From Aureliella helgolandensis (GTDB lineage: Bacteria; Planctomycetota; Planctomycetia; Pirellulales; Pirellulaceae), in NCBI RefSeq assembly GCF_007752135.1, contig NZ_CP036298.1, forward strand, positions 7,184,501-7,248,500: 64,000 bases of DNA, given 5' to 3'. The stretch's first letter is position 1; each line of letters starts with the position of its first letter. Under the pieces are notes generated by a model. It was not told the origin of the DNA. It saw nothing but the letters and a program-made list of their open reading frames with translations, and ran no database searches. Of the stretch, positions 62,991 to 64,000 are shown in pieces. Both the position numbers and the translations under genes were made by a program.

Positions 62991-64000
62991 ATGAACGCTC
63001 CCGGCTCACCAGACGCGTCCGATGTGCTAGGTGAAAGCAGGGACCAGGCGGAGCAAGAAGAGGCAAAGTTCGTTGAGTTGTGCCTTCAATTTGCCGAACC
63101 GCCACCACCAGGGGAGCCTCTCTCTCCGCCCCACCGAGCTGCTGATGCCTTGACCAGCGGTGAGCCTCCGCAGGCGGTGAGCTCTGCCCCGCTGATTGCT
63201 CCTCCGGCGCCAGAGCCCCGCATCTATACCAGGGCCGAACTGGACAACCGGGCCGAACCAGGGGAGCGGCCTCAAGCGGGCGATGCAGAAACTCCACCGC
63301 GCAGTGCTACCCCGATGCACTTGGCCGCCTCTACCTTCCTAAGTCTGGTAATGGTTTTGGCCTTGTTGCTGCTAGCGAGGCTCATGGTCCCTTCACTCGT
63401 GGAAAACATTCGCTACGGTTGGTACCGCGGACAGCTTCGCGCCGAGTACGAATTGAGCAATCAACGGCTGCGCAGCATCTCCATCAATTCGCTCTCCGAT
63501 GTATCGCAATTGGTCAGCCAGCGGGTTGGCCCCAGCGTCGTTCATATCAACCTCTTGCGGGAAGAAGAGTCTCTCAGCCAGCTCGAAAAACTACTGCTCC
63601 CCAACATGCCTCCCAACTCTCTGTTGGAAGGGCAGGGGAGTGGCTTCGTGATCGACCAGCAGGGGCACATACTAACGAATTACCATGTCATTGAATCCTC
63701 TGGGAAGATTGAGGTGACATTGAGTGATGGGCGTCGCGTGCAAGCTCGCGTGATTGGCGTCGACCCCACCACCGACTTGGCAGTTCTGAAAATCAACGCG
63801 TCAGGCTTGATGGCTACCGAATGGGGTGACAGCGATACGGTCAGTATTGGCACACCGGTGTGGGCGGTAGGCAGCCCTTTTGGACTCCAGCAAACGGTCA
63901 CCTTCGGCATCATTAGCGGCAAACATCGAGTTGACTTTCGGGAAACACGCGAAGCTCAAGCCATCCCCGCCGGGAACGTCTACGGCGACCTAATGCAGAG
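62991..64000 (+). CDS. Membrane-anchored HtrA/DegP-type serine protease, 3'-truncated by window edge
   Basis: I take ATG 62991; ATG 62922 is in frame and equally possible. The visible 336 residues are a 108-residue Pro/Glu/Ala-rich cytoplasmic-looking N-terminus, one transmembrane helix LAASTFLSLVMVLALLLLARLMV (about 111-133), and the trypsin-like core: GQGSGFVIDQQGHILTNYHVIE with catalytic H232, PTTDLAVLKI with D262, and VWAVGSPFGLQQTVTFGIISG. The catalytic Ser (GNSGGP region) and any PDZ domain lie past the window. HtrA proteases degrade or refold damaged periplasmic proteins. The long N-terminal tail is unusual for the family. Confidence 0.9.
   Translation, partial: MNAPGSPDASDVLGESRDQAEQEEAKFVELCLQFAEPPPPGEPLSPPHRAADALTSGEPPQAVSSAPLIAPPAPEPRIYTRAELDNRAEPGERPQAGDAETPPRSATPMHLAASTFLSLVMVLALLLLARLMVPSLVENIRYGWYRGQLRAEYELSNQRLRSISINSLSDVSQLVSQRVGPSVVHINLLREEESLSQLEKLLLPNMPPNSLLEGQGSGFVIDQQGHILTNYHVIESSGKIEVTLSDGRRVQARVIGVDPTTDLAVLKINASGLMATEWGDSDTVSIGTPVWAVGSPFGLQQTVTFGIISGKHRVDFRETREAQAIPAGNVYGDLMQ

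Overview
The window looks like a chromosomal segment of a Planctomycetota bacterium, most likely of the Rhodopirellula/Pirellulaceae group. The signs are a BBP7-type outer-membrane barrel with a Cys-rich N-terminus, a DUF1559 'prepilin-like' protein next to a small carboxypeptidase-regulatory lipoprotein, a Tat-exported Gfo/Idh/MocA oxidoreductase, a CehA/McbA-like protein, membrane Ser/Thr kinases (one fused to a WD40 propeller), and a TPR-TPR-ExbB-ExbD-ExbD operon. Taxonomy is inferred from family content only. I saw no rRNA, tRNA or CRISPR array, and no intact insertion sequence or prophage.

Layout. 0-9 kb: partial peptidase T, a PolB-type 3'-5' exonuclease, a kinase/hypothetical/methyltransferase operon facing a PPP-family phosphatase, BBP7 barrel, PaaI thioesterase. 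9-13 kb: Gfo/Idh/MocA oxidoreductase with a clear terminator, LRR lipoprotein, small membrane protein. 13.5-21 kb: LysR regulator followed by gltB-gltD (glutamate synthase). 21-24.6 kb: galE-plsC operon facing a XerC/D recombinase. 24.6-31.2 kb: decayed membrane-protein gene, then the minus-strand operon TPR(1023 aa)-TPR(365 aa)-ExbB-ExbD-ExbD. 31.5-38.2 kb: divergent 1088-aa multi-membrane protein and a kinase-WD40 receptor. 38.5-45 kb: malate dehydrogenase, an alpha/beta-hydrolase-fold protein lacking its catalytic triad, a TPR membrane protein and a thioredoxin-trypsin fusion. 45-49 kb: cysS-ruvC-ruvA and a CitG-like protein. 49.8-55.3 kb: haloalkane-dehalogenase-like hydrolase, CehA-like protein, DnaJ-type co-chaperone, rnpA, an ECF-like sigma factor. 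55.5-64 kb: small hypotheticals, a zinc-ribbon/SDR fusion, the DUF1559/lipoprotein pair, a divergent uronate-isomerase-like protein and the start of a membrane-anchored HtrA protease.

Common themes are envelope energy transduction and trafficking (ExbB/D plus TPR proteins, HtrA, trypsin-thioredoxin fusion, barrel), reversible protein phosphorylation (two kinases, one phosphatase) and housekeeping metabolism. Most genes are ordinary. The parts most worth a second look are: a family of about 115-bp mobile-looking repeats with 10-bp perfect terminal inverted repeats (three clear copies, one with an internal 31-bp duplication and a degenerate neighbour); the TPR-TPR-ExbB-ExbD-ExbD operon with its divergent 1088-aa partner; the thioredoxin-protease fusion; two apparent pseudoenzymes; and the zinc-ribbon SDR whose active-site Tyr is replaced by Thr.
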